This document shows positions 1 to 11,553 of a stretch of DNA of 64,000 nucleotides, piece after piece. The notes under the pieces were generated by a model. It saw nothing but the letters and a program-made list of their open reading frames with translations. It was not told where the DNA came from and did no database searches. Position 1 is the stretch's first letter, and each line of letters starts with the position of its first letter. The translations under genes and the position numbers were made by a program. This stretch comes from Cloeon dipterum (taxonomy: Eukaryota > Arthropoda > Insecta > Ephemeroptera > Baetidae): the NCBI RefSeq assembly GCF_949628265.1, contig NC_088790.1:11412545-11476544 (forward strand), in the 5' to 3' direction.

Positions 1-1894
1 AAAGAATTAGGAACCTCCCTAATGAGATTATTGATAACAAAGAGTGTGCGCTACAAAACTGTTATAGATCGGTGTTAAAAATTAATCTGTCTGTGTCTGC
101 ACGCTGCACAATTTCAGAATAAAAATGTAAGATGGAAAACAAATTCTTTTAAAAACTGACCCATTTCTTCAGTTATTGCAGAATTGAGCACGTGCATAAT
201 ATATCTAGAGAAGATAAGTCGTGAGGCTGCCACCTGGTCGTATGCGCTCACAAAAAACCAAAAAACGGCTCGCACAAACCGAGTTAGTTAACGGTAAGAC
301 GAGAGCCCGAAACAAAAAGCTCGCGAATAAATTGAAATAGAGGGAAAAGAGATGTGCGCGTGTTCGCCTGGCGCCACTCTCTCGCGGAGCCGAGAAGAGA
401 AATACGCGTTCTCGGAAGGTGCCACAGGGGGGCGGGGCCAATTACCCTAGTAAAGCTTGTGCGAAATGAATGCGCGCACTCCACTCACCACAAATTGAGT
501 CCTGATGGCTGCGGGCCGCTCGGCACAGCAATGTGCATCACCTGTAAAAAGGGGGGTTAATTAACTTAATTAACTGTGCTGCAATTAGACGCTTGGCAAG
601 GGGGATACACTGCAAAGATCCCTGATCGAGTTTCCGCACATCTTGGGCAATACCTGCTGAGCCCAGATCGATTTTCATCGTGCGATACCAACCCAGTTAG
701 AGCTAGGGGCGGATTATGGCACCGTTTTTTAGCTCGACCTTGAAACACTGTACAATGCTTGCCTTATGCCCAGCGTTGCCATTTTTTTCTCAAGGTTGCG
801 TTGCCGTGATCCGCCCCCTGATAGAGATAATCTGATAAAAATCATATACTATATAGTGTACTTAAAAGGTCACATTTCGACTCTGAAGAGTAGCGAGCGA
901 ACTCATTGATTTCGTGCAAAATTCCATTTCGACTTTTACCGACCTATGAAGGTATACTATTTGAGAAGTGCCAAGATTTTGGCTGGAAAATCGCCATTAG
1001 TTAAGATGCGAGTTGATCCAAAATTATGATGTGCTAATGTCAGTTTTTTCTGATAGAAAAATCCAAAATTTTGACATCCTCAAAATTGTAATTTTATTTT
1101 GAAACACCATAATTTTCCAAAAGTGAACCTTCAAGAAAATTTTGCTATCCATAAAATACAAATAAAATCAGCTTCCACTTTCAGAACACATGCAGTCTTT
1201 TGCACTCCAATGAAGCGTTGAAAAAAAACCCAGGACAACCCTCAAAACTTTATTTATTTAATGCCAAACACGACCTATAGATTTATTTGGTTCATAGAAG
1301 GCAGAAAACATCAGCTAATTTATTTTTATTAATACGCCGTTGTGTTTTGAAAAGCTCTGCAACTATCAAATCGATAAATTTAGACTACTGGATACACGAA
1401 TTCACTGCTGGGTTCGCTAGTTCCCTTCCTAACATGCTTCTTTAGAGCCTTGAAACTTATGAAAGCATCAGAAAAAATGGAACCCGGCCAGATGAGCGGA
1501 GAGGAGCTGCGGGGGCCGCAAGACGCTCTTGCACCACCATAATTTACAATTTTTGCTCCAAGAGAGGCAGGCGAACAAACAAAAACAAGCGGTTTGCATA
1601 CATGCACACACATTGCGCGTCTGGCGGAGCGGCAGGGGGTTCCTTGTGTCGCTGAGCGAGCAAAAGAATAAATGATTGCCCCTTGCGAGTCCGCAGTCTC
1701 ATTTATGAGAGAGCGAGGAGGATTCCGGCCCAGCGTAGCAAGCAGCGAACGGCGGCAACAGAGCGTAATCTTTCTTTCTCTCTCATTCCAGCTCGTTTCT
1801 AGCTTTTCTCTCCGCGCGCGAGCACACTGGCTGAGAGTGTTCGTATTTATAAATGCAGCCGCGGCGTCCAGGAATCGGATTCTTCCAGGAAGCG

Positions 1895-1990
1895 CGGCGC
1901 ATAAATCCAGCGGCAGCTCAGTCAGCTAGCAAGCTATCTTTTCGCCCGTGCGTCTCTTGCTCTTGGTCTTGGCTTGGCCGCAGCCCAGGT
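1895..1990 (+). promoter_or_regulatory. possible core promoter and non-coding first exon
   Basis: A TATA-like CATAAAT at about 1900-1906 stands about 18-20 bases before an arthropod-type initiator TCAGTC (1918-1923), in a GC-rich island. A donor-like CCCAG|GTGCGA follows at about 1989. No downstream coding exon can be tied to it with confidence; the amino acid transporter is the next gene on this strand. Confidence 0.3.
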
Positions 1991-2518
1991 GCGACACTGA
2001 CTAATCGACTCATTAGTTCTGCCGAATCGGCCCATTCATCCATCAGCGGAGCCCATTTTCGCCATTTGGGGGGATCAGGCCGGCGGTAAATTGGCTTTGG
2101 TCGCTTCCATACCAGCAGGTGGTGCGTTTCAGAATTCATTGCAATTAGAGTTGACTATCACCAAAAAATCAAATGGATTCTGATTTGATTCGATCTCAAT
2201 TTAATTCATGAAAGCTGCACTAAATCCAGACTCGCATTCAATTAAGAAAGCTTTGGACAAATGTGTTAAAAGGAATGGTAGTCAAAAATTAATAACAGCG
2301 GTACAGGAGCGGAGGAGGGCGGTTCATCTCTGTTGTTGAGAGCCAACAATTGTCGGCGGTTTGAATTATTGTAATTTAGCATTATTGGTTAACGATTTTT
2401 TCAAAAATATCAATTCAATTTTCGCCTGTCAGCGACAGGATGCTGACACATGTCATTTAGAGTGGTTTTATAAAGGGCAACAATTGAAAATTATTTGAAT
2501 TAATTGTTGTATGCAATA

Positions 2519-2903
2519 AGCAGCTGATCGATAAACAATTTCTTCTCGAACTTTCAATAATCAAAAAGGATCTTGCTAACAGAAAATATGCAATTTTTTC
2601 AAATTTTCTCCAAAGTTTACATCGCTTGACCACATTTTCTCGGCAGATTTTGATTCCTCTCGTCGAGATCTGCCCAACAGCGCATAAAACCTTTTAGGAA
2701 AACTCTTTGTTGTGAAATAGAATAGGATTTCAAATAAGGAGACAGTCCTCACCAATTTAAAAGCATGGTAACTTTCCAGCAACTTTTCTCCAAAAGATTA
2801 CAGTGCTCGGATCAATTTGGCTTCAACTGAATCCTAAGGGATGAGTTCATGCATTGGCAACAAGGATTTTCTAGGATTTTGCAGTATCAATCCTCTTTAA
2901 TAG
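2519..2903. repeat. dispersed repeat, copy 1
   Basis: About 385 bases align along their length with 47467-47801 in the same orientation. Shared stretches include TGATCGATAAA, CGCTTGACC, ATTTCAAATAAGGAGACAGT, and CAACTGAATCCTAAGGGATG with the following GAGTTCATG. It also carries the short GATTCCTCTCGTCGAGATCT core seen elsewhere in the window. No ORF or clear termini are seen, so the class is unknown. Confidence 0.65.
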
Positions 2904-3228
2904 CCCGATAGCGCTCAAACTGCTAAACGTTCGTTATCCAGAATTGAACTAACGCAGGACCCTACGCAGCGTCAATCAAACCACTCTTTTCCCCGTAGTT
3001 CTTTGAGTTAGTTCATTTGCCTTCTAAGCTGGCATTAAATGAACAAAAAAAATCCCAGTGCAATCTAGTCCAAACGCAATCAATGCAAATGAAATTTTCG
3101 AAATGAAAAGAGTAATTTCCAAGAAAGCCAAACCTGCCAAGCTCATTATTCATTAATCCATATGCAGAGGCACAAGTAGTCTCTCGCGGGTCGGTCAGAA
3201 GGAATGAAATGCGTGAGGATTTGAATCG

Positions 3229-3261
3229 GCGGCTGCTACTGCTGCTGCTGCGGCGGCGGCG
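3229..3261. repeat. short (CTG)n(CGG)n trinucleotide tract
   Basis: CTG units followed by four CGG-type units, in a GC-rich island without a supported gene. Confidence 0.8.
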
Positions 3262-6200
3262 GGTCCCGCGTTTGCCAATGAACAATGCAAGCGCGAGAAA
3301 CAAAGGCTCGTTGAATGTTAAGTAGAAGAAAAAAGCAAGCAAACTGACTGTGACTGACTGAGCCGGCCGCAGCCACAGCCAGCGTGCGCGCGCGAGAGAG
3401 ATACAAAAGTGGTTATGAACATAAAAATGCTGCCACTGCTGGATACGCGCGCGCATTTCCAAACTGGTTTCTAGAAATGCTCTTTATTTGGCCGCAACGA
3501 ACCAGTCACCGTGCTTTTTTGCCCTGCCAATTTGAATCCGCGCCGATAAAAAGCTCTAATCTAATTAGCAAAACCGGCGACCGGGCTTTGGGGGGCGTGG
3601 GTTGCCAATAGATCCTCGCCGTTTGCACTGAAACGTTGAAACAGCGGCCACAGCGGAAGCGCTTCACAATCGACCTTGCGTTTTACGGCCCAAAATGTGC
3701 CAAGTTGAGACCTGCACGTCTATCGATAGCAGCGTTTTGTTTCACTAACAATGGCGTGACGACTCACGACGCCAAAAATGTAAAATTTACGTGTTTTTTG
3801 CACCAATGTTTTATGTGAAAAATCATATTTGGTGTAAATAACGCGCATTTATCAATGTCAGTGAAGCAGTAGTTCTTTTACTTCTCATGACTTTCGTCGA
3901 TCAATATAATATGATATCAATGCAATTAGATTATTTCAATAGAAAGCGAAGCAAATTTACTTTTCCAAAAATTAGACGGAATCAGGGCGTTTGCGGAAAT
4001 CTCAATTCATTTTATATCACAAAAAACAGGTGCATTTAAACGTGAATGGATTACAGAACGTGTAAATGGTGATAATTGATTAACCTAGAGACATTCATGC
4101 TCTCTAGTCCTTTCTTGGTCTGCTCGACCATACGTTTCAGTTAAGTTCGGCATTTAATTTAAATTTGCGTTGGATATGCAATTTTTTAAACTTATTTCGG
4201 AGTCGTCACCCTATTCTCCACGCGTAAACTTTGAGCAGGAAAAGCTCCAATCCACCGAGGAGGGTGGATTTCGGACGGCTTAGAAACACTACACAGCCTT
4301 GAAATGTTTGCTAACAGCGGGCAGTTTGGTCTGGAGACAACAAGCAGCCTGGGTGGGTGAAAAGCAAGCATCAAGAGGGGAGGCTGGACAAGATCAAGCG
4401 CGAGGGCGTCCAACAAAGGTGCGTGAAAACAAATAAATTGTTGTGCACGCATTTTCATTTTATAAAAAAGACGTGATCTCGCCAGTTCCTCAACAATTAA
4501 AGTATTTTCTCTTCCACTGCACAGGTGACAGAAGCAACAATAGGGTTGGGATTATCATTTTCCCGCTGCACAGATGCAGAAAAAGATTTATTTTCGAATA
4601 ATTTTTTTAATTTTCTTCACATTTTCAATGTTGGTAAAACAAAAGTTTCAGACGGACAAAAAATTGAAAAAGTAACAGGAGCAAAATGAATCTGAGTTGA
4701 AGGGGATTAAAGAAAATCGTCATATAGAGTAAATTTTATTTTTCCTTTCTACTACATCGCCTTAGAGTTAAGCCTTCTTCTCCTTTCCCTACTTTGATAT
4801 TATTATAATTTGAATACTTCTTATAAATTACCAGTCTTATCTCTTTTAATTTGTCTTCATTGCCTGAATTTATTGCTAACTTATCTGCTTGTATTTTGTT
4901 GGTTCGAAATTTTTCTTGCTAAAATACGCGTTACATTTTCATTTATGCATGTCTGACAAAGCAATTGCGCAAAATTCCCCCTACTGTAATACGAGGAAAG
5001 CAGCTCTGACCTTTACACAATGGCGAATACAGGGGAAAAGTGCGAACTCCAGAATAAATAGAAACTTCCAGGGAAATGAGCAGGCCGATTGCGGAGCTTG
5101 GTCGCCAGGGAGGCAACCTCGTTTGATTATTTCTGCATGTAAGCAGTTTGCATCGGCCAAAGTAATTTCACCCTTTCAACCCTTGTCAACGCACAGTACA
5201 CCTGCACATCCGCGGTTTTTTTACCTCTCAGACTACTTTCTCAATCAATAACAAATAAGAAATGGTAGTAAAATCTCTATTTTGAAGTCACTATTAACTA
5301 AAACGTACTAAGCATCCTAAAATGTTCCTTGTCAGACGCGGAATAATAAATAATAAAACTTTCAGTTACGTAAAAAGTCGTTTGAAGAATAATTATCGTT
5401 CCAGCAAACCAACTGGCTCTGGCTGGGGCTAGCAAAAATATTTCTGCTATAATTTGAATCAATTTCGTTCGCTTCTCTCCAAAACAGTTTCCAGAATGAA
5501 ATTCGAATAATCTGCATAAAAGAGATTTACAAAGTGGAATGCGTGGTCGGCGGGCGCTTCAAAGGATTCGCGGCGAGCGACGATTGTGAATGTGAAGGAA
5601 GGCAGCCTGATTTGAATAAGTGCGCGACGCCAGCCAGCCGCAGCCACAGCTCGCAAACCTGCAAACGCGGCCTCGCTTCCACTAATATTCAAATTTCTCC
5701 TTCAAAAAGTGCGATCGTGATGCGAATACACAAAATTGAACCACATTCTACTCAATAGCAGGGCTTTACTAGGAGAACAAGAGTTTTCTACTCTGGCCGA
5801 AGAAGAGGCGCAATCCTTTTGAGCAAAAAGAAACTCAACATGCAAATTTTGATAGGTTTCGACAACTCTTTCTTAACTCAAGACGTATTTAAAAATATTC
5901 CGAACTCAGTTTTCAATTTCCCCTTTTAAAATTACAAATCTATTCTACGTCAGTCTCAGGATTTAAACGAAGCGGCAGTCAGATAGATCTTCATTTCCAC
6001 ATATCACGAAGGCATTTCTTCTGTTTCCGCCACTTTGAAACTCTACCTGCCCCGCTGGAGTAAGACGACCAAGTTATCTCAAGTTAATTCCAACAAGCAG
6101 CGGCTTTCTTAAGCTTGTCATTTTACCCCCGAGTGAGTAGTTAGGTTGCTTAACGAGCTATTGCAATGGGAGGACCGCGGTTAACTCGATCTATGAATCA

Positions 6201-6315
6201 GACGCAGGATCTATCGATTCGCGCCGAGTGCGGCAACGACGATTTCGCATCAAAACCGTTTCCACGAATCGAGGGGGAGTAAAAAATTAATTCAAATCAT
6301 GTGTCGCGCGCGAAT

Positions 6316-6379
<64 letters not shown>
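6316..6379. repeat. compound microsatellite (GT)n(GA)n
   Basis: About 11 GT units run directly into about 20 GA units. It creates spurious open frames on both strands. Confidence 0.95.
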
Positions 6380-6380
<1 letters not shown>

Positions 6381-9049
6381 CCGCGCTTCGTTTTTGCTTT
6401 TCGCCGAATGATCCCGGCCATAATCGAATTCCGAAGCCATGTGGCACCAATTAATGCCGACGTTCTCACGCGTTTGTATCGGTGGAGGCGCAATATTGAC
6501 AAACGTAGCCACAGAGTCGACTCGTAATTTGGCCACGAGTAAATATTGACGCAATAATTAACGCCGTTTGCAGTTTTATCCCTGCTCATGAATTGTTAGC
6601 AAGTAAACGGAATGAATCGAGAATGGCTTTTGATCCGCTTGAAGTTAATTGTTTATTGATGGATTTTTGCATTGTTAGCTTCAGTTAGCAGTCGTTCAAG
6701 TTTGTTATTCAAACATTTTAACTCAGCGAAGTGCAATAAACAAAAGAGAACCGCACAAAAATGCTATTTTATTGGCTTGCCTATGTTATCATGGCATAAG
6801 TTCGATTCCTCTCAAAAAGATCTAATCAATGGTGTCTTGAGACTTGCGATTGAAAACAAAATTCATTTTTAAAATTAATTGAGCAGACAGAGAGTTTATT
6901 TAATAGGGAATGAAATACTATAGAGCATTTTTCAACTTTCTAAATTAAAGCATAGTCTATAAAAGTGCAACTACTTGACAGTTCAAGATAATAGCAGGTT
7001 TACAAGGGATGGGATCTTTTCTCTTTGATGTTAATAAACGTCAGTTCAAAAGCGTATTTCATATTTTATTACTTCGACATGAGAAGTGATTTAACACGCT
7101 CTCCCGAATAAATCCAGGCATGTCACAAAAAAAACACGTGCTCTTTTGACTAGCAGGGAGATTTATGGGGGAGGGGGGAATTCAAGCAGGGAAACGACCC
7201 TAACGACTCATAGCAAAAATGCGGATAGTACCACTATTCTGCTTCATTGAAATATTGCCTGGGCGAGAATTATTTCCCAACGAGCGGGCATTAAGTCTTC
7301 CCGTGACCGGATTCGATAGAATTCCGGTCACAGCGCTGTTGTCTTATTTTTACAGACATGCTAAAAATAGGGTGGTGTTATTTTTTTTATCTAATGAGAA
7401 TTATTATTTTTTGGATGTATCTATTTTCTCCTAAAAGTGGCGTGAAGAGGATAAATAGAACCCTGAAGTCCATAAATTCAAACCGAATTCGATGATGGTC
7501 TAAAGATGAAACTACGCAACATTTATAACTAGATTTTAATGAAAATTGTTTAAATTGGGCTGGCTGCTGTGACCTCCACCCCTATTCGTATCTAAGACAG
7601 GTTCCCCACTTTTTTAAAGTCAATTCTCCCAACTTACGCTTTCAAATAAATCTCCTCTTATCACTTAAGGCGATATAAATAAAACACGCACACTCGCTTG
7701 CGACACAAACATAACGAAATGTTTACACTATGTTTCTTCTATTTACTGTTATTAATATTTAGTTGTTTGAGACTCATTTGTAAGTGCGCGGACAGAAATG
7801 GAGAAGCTTCGATTTTTGTACCGCTGTTGTCAGCGACGCGGGGCAGGGCCGCCGAATTGAGGATCACAACTACAAATCATTGGAGCCGATTTTCTAAAAA
7901 ATATTTCACCTTTGGGGGCTGATTTGAGTAATTGGATGGGTATTTTCCAGAATTTGGCAGAATAACTCCTCCTTCAAATCTGACAATGCAATAAATTCGC
8001 AATTCATAAGAAAATTACTTCCAACGTACACCAAAATGGAGAATTCGGCGAGTCCTGGAAGCGCTTAACGAAAGGAAAATTCCAAAGAAATTTTACAATT
8101 ACTAATTCTTAATCCAGATGTTGTAATTTCTTACACAGAATTTACGACAAATTGGCCATTGAGTATGAATGAAACAAAGGCGATATTATCCTCAAATTAT
8201 GCAGAAGCTCGACGATTTGGCCAATTCCGAAAAAGAGGCCTTAATTAATTCGGAATTATAATTGCGGCCGAAATAGACGACTACTTTCGTTGTCCGCAGC
8301 CGCGCGCATTCCATTCATTGCTGTCGGGGCTGCGAGTTATCATCTCATTTTGGCCAAATGAATCGACGTTCACTACGCTCAAAATCAAGCACGCATGCAC
8401 GGCCGGAGCTTCGGATGGCGTGCGGAATCCGTGCCAGGTGGCAGTAGTGCCTTGCTCGCTAAAAATCTTCTCTGCCTTTCCTTCCCTAATGCGCCTCAAA
8501 TACGCGCAACAAACCAAATTGGGCTCCAGCATTCTGGACCCACTGACTTCAAAAACTCGAAATGCAAATTAATCAAAAGCAATTTAGTTCAACGAACGGG
8601 TGTGATTAAAATTCTATCTTCCCGGAACACGACCTTTAAAAAATTTCTAATTAATCGCTCTGATAAGATATTGTTCTTTTATTGTCTGGATTCAGCAGAA
8701 TTTTTCTAGTGTTATTGAATAAAATAGCACGTGCTAAAAATATTGCAATTTTAAAAGTAATACATAAAATGCATTTTTGACGATTCCATTTCAATAAATT
8801 ACATGAAAATGTGCCTCGCTTGATGGCAGTATGCAACCATAACAAACTTCCTTTTTGACTGCACGGAATGCACAGGCTATTGTCACTCGCAAATACTTCG
8901 GCAAAAAATTATGCGAAAGGAATGCACGGTTCACAATTGCATTCCAGAGGAAGCGGAATTGCGAATTTTGATATTACGCCTAAATCGGCAGCCAGGTGAT
9001 GCTGCTCTCTTCTCTAACCCAATTTCCGAGGTGAGATGTAATTTTCCTG

Positions 9050-9350
9050 CTTGTCGATTCTCGGTAACGCTGGGCCCTTGAGCCCAAAAACTCGGGATTA
9101 CGGCCGCGTTGGGGGTTCGCGGGGCCTCGGAGGAGCCCCGAGGGGCCTACTCACCAGCAGAAGGGGCGAGGAACGGCTCCCGACGATTGCTTAACACCGC
9201 GGTGCCCCTTGATCGGCTGATTTCGGCGCCAGCGACGGCGCCACGCACTACCTGAGTCGACTCACGGATCGGTGCGGCTCCGCGATCGGGGCCACGACGC
9301 ACTCGGACGGCCGATATTCAACTTTTAGCACACTAATATCGAGACTTTAC
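9050..9350 (-). promoter_or_regulatory. CpG-rich island, possible promoter with minus-strand 5' exon
   Basis: About 300 GC- and CpG-rich bases in AT-rich surroundings. On the minus strand a good GCTG|GTGAGT donor occurs at about 9155, which would end a non-coding first exon of a gene reading leftward, possibly beyond the window. No coding frame is claimed. Confidence 0.3.
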
Positions 9351-9649
9351 AGCAGCGCGATGGTCGTAAACTCGACTCAAGGTAGAGAAACATGCAACTC
9401 CGCACAGCGTTCGAGAAGGCTAGCACTATTCCTGGAATCGGGACTCGAGCCTGTCATGGTGACGTTGGTTGATGCTCAATCCGCGCGATCATTTCAAACA
9501 GGGAATGTTAACAGGACTGGAACGAGACTGCAAGAGGCGCCATCACATTACGTAAAAGCGAACATAGAAAACAAACACTACCGCCCTCTGTCATGCTCAC
9601 GCAAAGCCACGCAAAGCTGAGAACAGGTCTAAAATAAATTATTTATATT

Positions 9650-10829
9650 TCGCTGAGGCAGCGGCTTTTGCCAGTATCTGCGCGTGGCAGCGAGCGGCAA
9701 AAGCCTGGCAACGAAAATGCCAGGGCGGTAAATACCAGTATCTGCGTGTTTCCAATTTTTTCAGGAGCATCAAAAAACCGGTTTACCACAACACAGCAAC
9801 AGATAGAATGAAAATTTGTCTATATTTTGTATCTGCACTATCATCCGGTTATTTTCATATGCTTTACCGATCATCAATATGCCTTATCTGCAGGATTCAC
9901 TTGCTCGAACAAGGCAATGTCGGGGGCATTTATCGTTGCCACTTGGTTTCCACGTGATAATAATGTTTTACAGACATGCTATTAAATTTTTATGGAAAGT
10001 TTAATATATTTTTATGGATATTTATTATTTCATTCATTTTATTTATTAAATTTCGGGGTCAACCTAATACACAGTCATATGACACTTTTCGACTTTTTGT
10101 TTTCTTTGCATCTCCAAATCTCGGGTTCTAACCATCAGAATCTTAAAAACTACCCACCGTTAGACTTGTCTTGACCTCCCCTGACCAGCTAAAGGGTTTA
10201 AGGGTGCTTACCCCCATCCCCCTTCATCCCCATATTGATACTATTTCGATAATAAAATTTTTAGCATGCATCCTCTGGCCTTAAAAATATGTTTCAAATT
10301 GTCTAAAACTCCTTCTAAACTAACACCCCATCCCTTCTTTCAAACCGAAACAGACCAAATATTTAAAAAAGCACATTAAATACAAAATCCGAGAGCTTTA
10401 AAATGTTTTTCTTTTTTTAAGGGGGTTGACGTATAGCAACTTAGGGATGGAGGGTAAGCACCCGCAAACCCTTTAGCTGGTCAGGGGAGATCGAGACGAG
10501 TCCAACGGTGGGTAGTTTTCGCTATTCTGATGTTTAGAACCCGAGATTTAGAGTTGCAAAAGTAACATCATGCGCGCCTGGGCATGAGTTACTAGTTGGC
10601 TGTATTATTGTTCTGGTTATTCTATTCACCCAAAAGATGGCTTCCTATGTTTGTAATGATGTAAAATTTTGTCAGGACGTCGGTCATCCCGAACAAAAAC
10701 GATTTCGAGCGAAATCGTGTTTGGCAACGAAATGCAGATACTGGTATTTACCGCCCTGGCATTTTCGTTGCCAGGCTTTTGCCGCTCGCTGCCACGCGCA
10801 GATACTGGCAATAGCCGCTGCCTCAGCGA
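9650..10829. mobile_element. foldback-type element with two nested inverted-repeat pairs
   Basis: The outer arms 9650-9745 and 10734-10829 are 96-base inverted copies with a single visible mismatch. The inner arms 10105-10220 and 10444-10560 are a second, slightly more diverged inverted pair. The spacers between outer and inner arms are unequal (about 360 and 170 bases) and not similar. Each outer arm contains its own inverted pair GGCTTTTGCC / GGCAAAAGCC (9663-9672 and 9696-9705) and two direct copies of CCAGTATCTGCG. No transposase frame is present, so it is non-autonomous. It lies 0.7 kb upstream of the amino acid transporter. It could also be one inverted-repeat element inserted in another. 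Confidence 0.75.
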
Positions 10830-11553
10830 TTTGTTAACTTCACATTTACATGGCGTCTATTCAAGTCCTGCTAAGAATGAAAAGTGAGGTGATGCGTTAA
10901 AACCGGTTGTTTTCTCTGCAGAAATTTTTATTTTTAAAATTTTCTTGAAATTTATTAATTGAATTTTACTATGCTTCATGATTCACCAATTTTTCATGGG
11001 ATGTTAATCAATGAGAAATTTAAATTACATTTTAATTACATGGGGCCTTCTTCGGCTTTCCATTTTATAAATATCAGCCATGGAATTACACTAATGCAAG
11101 CCATGAACTTTTAAAACTTCTAACCCATTTTGCTGTCAATGACTGATTATCATTTAAAAAATATGAAAATATTTTAAACATTCAAAATTCAAAGCAACAT
11201 TACATATTTTATTTCCATAAAAATACCGGTTCGATTGATAATCACCACATGAATTACTTTTCCGGAATGCGCATGCGTGCATCATAATATTGTGATTTGT
11301 AATGTGGAGTGTGTATCGTGTGTGTGTGTATCATACTAGTCACGTGAATTTTAGTACATAATCATTTCATCTTTATTGGTAAACCTTCTTATGTACTCAA
11401 AAGTTGTCATTCGATATGATCGTGAGAGTAGGGGTCTAACAGGAGGATAAATGAGATGTCATTTTGACTGGTTCGTCTTGATGGTCTTGTGACGCAAATT
11501 TTAACATTCAGTCAACGAGAAATTCCCATTTAAAACTTGTTATACACACGAAA

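Larger units (their letters stand above)
1..9049. other. gene-free stretch with GC islands and repeats
   Basis: No protein gene is supported. It holds GC-rich islands (about 350-450, 1490-2100, 3180-3660, 5540-5660, 8280-8450), the repeat at 2519-2903, a compound microsatellite and two adjoining TTAATTAA palindromes at 557-573. All open frames are short and have unconvincing composition. It could be a large intron or regulatory domain of a neighbouring gene. Confidence 0.6.

Noticed and set aside
3013..3462. 149-codon minus-strand frame
   Set aside because: It crosses a CTG/CGG tract (a poly-Ser/Arg run) and resembles no protein.
6287..6589. Overlapping open frames rich in LS and HT dipeptides on minus and ER on plus
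   Set aside because: They are translations of the (GT)n(GA)n microsatellite, not genes.
6795..6840. tRNA gene suggested by TTCGATTCC
   Set aside because: No A box, acceptor stem or cloverleaf could be formed; it belongs to the recurring short core.
9650..10829. CRISPR array or satellite reading of the repeated motifs
   Set aside because: Repeats are inverted pairs without regular spacers, and the genome is clearly eukaryotic.
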